From: JAWAFD01 sp964467175 | GTDB lineage: Archaea > Micrarchaeota > Micrarchaeia > Anstonellales > J096 | Length of the DNA stretch: 13,900 nucleotides | Assembly (NCBI GenBank): GCA_964467175.1 | Contig: CAYXNY010000027.1 | Coordinates: 1-13,900 of the forward strand | Direction: 5' to 3' | In this document: one piece after another, positions 13,432-13,900 of the stretch | Position numbering within the stretch: the first letter of the stretch is position 1 | Layout: each line of letters begins with the position of its first letter | The notes under the pieces: model-generated | Told to the model about the DNA's origin: nothing | Seen by the model: only the letters and a program-made list of their open reading frames with translations | Database searches by the model: none | Position numbers and translations under genes: made by a program

Positions 13432-13441
13432 TATTTTTAAA
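13432..13441. promoter_or_regulatory. Symmetric TATA-like box shared by archease and DHH gene
   Basis: TATTTTTAAA (minus strand TTTAAAAATA). It lies 21-30 bases from the minus-strand ATG at 13411 and 22-31 from the plus-strand ATG at 13463, an almost exactly central position in a 51-base gap. Neither gene has a Shine-Dalgarno site. Confidence 0.55.
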
Positions 13442-13462
13442 CAAGAGCGTTCAAAATAATTC

Positions 13463-13900
13463 ATGGAAGCAGAGAAGACAGGCATTATTACCAAGGTAAA
13501 AAGCGTAAAGGATTTTTTCGTTCTCACAATAGTGGATGGGGAGCAGTTCGAAGTTCTGAGCAGGGAGTTCTACAACATAGGGGACGCGATAACCGTAAGG
13601 GGTGAAACGCAGGCAAGAGCGGGCGTGCTGCAGGTAGTCGCGAGAGCGGTGAAGAAGGAAAACGAGCAGATAAGAAAACAGATAGTGGATGAGATAGAAA
13701 GAAGCGTGAAGATTGTGGAGAATGAACCGATGATAAAAACAGAAACCATGAAAAAACTTATGCCGGATATATTTGAGGTTGCAAAGAAAATAGTGCTTGC
13801 AAAAAAACTGAACCGCTTTGCTATTTTGAGGTTCCATGGAGATGCGGACGGAATTGTTGGTGGGATCGCCCTCTCCTCTTTGCTCAATGCACAAAAGTTT
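13463..13900 (+). CDS. DHH-family phosphoesterase with N-terminal OB-fold domain, partial (runs off right edge)
   Basis: 146 residues are present. Residues 1-63 look like a small OB-fold nucleic-acid-binding domain (TGIITKVKSVKDFFVLTIVDG, a Gly turn, then DAITVRGE and VLQVVARAV). A helical linker (about 64-115) follows. FHGDADGIVGGIAL at 124-137 is motif I of DHH phosphoesterases, with H125, D127 and D129 as metal ligands. The remaining motifs, including DHH itself, lie beyond the window. Archaeal proteins of this layout are RecJ-like nucleases or oligonucleotide/cyclic-nucleotide phosphodiesterases; the fragment cannot separate these. The ATG at 13463 follows the shared box at leaderless spacing. 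Confidence 0.82.
   Translation, partial: MEAEKTGIITKVKSVKDFFVLTIVDGEQFEVLSREFYNIGDAITVRGETQARAGVLQVVARAVKKENEQIRKQIVDEIERSVKIVENEPMIKTETMKKLMPDIFEVAKKIVLAKKLNRFAILRFHGDADGIVGGIALSSLLNAQKF

Overview
The window looks archaeal. It encodes archease, a CDC48-type tandem AAA+ ATPase and an OB-fold/DHH phosphoesterase. Most first genes start on an ATG 21-31 bases downstream of an A/T-rich TATA-like box with no Shine-Dalgarno site, which is the leaderless pattern of archaea; genes inside operons carry purine-rich Shine-Dalgarno sites instead. Short proteins, tight packing and CorA/AAA variants suggest a small-genome (DPANN-like) archaeon, but that placement is inference. No rRNA, tRNA, CRISPR array or transposase was seen, and no gene-free stretch exceeds 300 bases.

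Left part (1-4530), minus strand: the 5' end of a secreted-type protein cut by the window edge, then a two-gene operon reading leftward. Its first gene is a roughly ten-pass membrane protein fused to two AAA+ domains; its second is an M17 leucyl aminopeptidase. The operon is bracketed by near-identical 28/29-base direct repeats, and its promoter carries a palindrome over the TATA box. The gene order suggests that an ATP-driven membrane extractor/unfoldase works with a peptidase; this is inference.

Middle (4530-8780): a three-gene plus-strand operon (GNAT-like protein, multi-pass membrane protein, second GNAT protein) meets a convergent gene that is a clear paralogue of the first GNAT. Three acetyltransferase-like proteins around one unrecognised membrane protein look like a functional module of unknown target.

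Right part (8780-13900): a small basic protein and a cysteine-rich lipoprotein are divergently arranged. Next is a CorA-like transporter followed by a PduO-type cobalamin adenosyltransferase on the minus strand, divergent from purN. A cytoplasmic transglutaminase-like protein with its own promoter follows, then archease on the minus strand divergent from a DHH phosphoesterase cut by the right edge. Two of the divergent pairs (11164/11215 and 13411/13463) appear to share one symmetric TATA-like box each.
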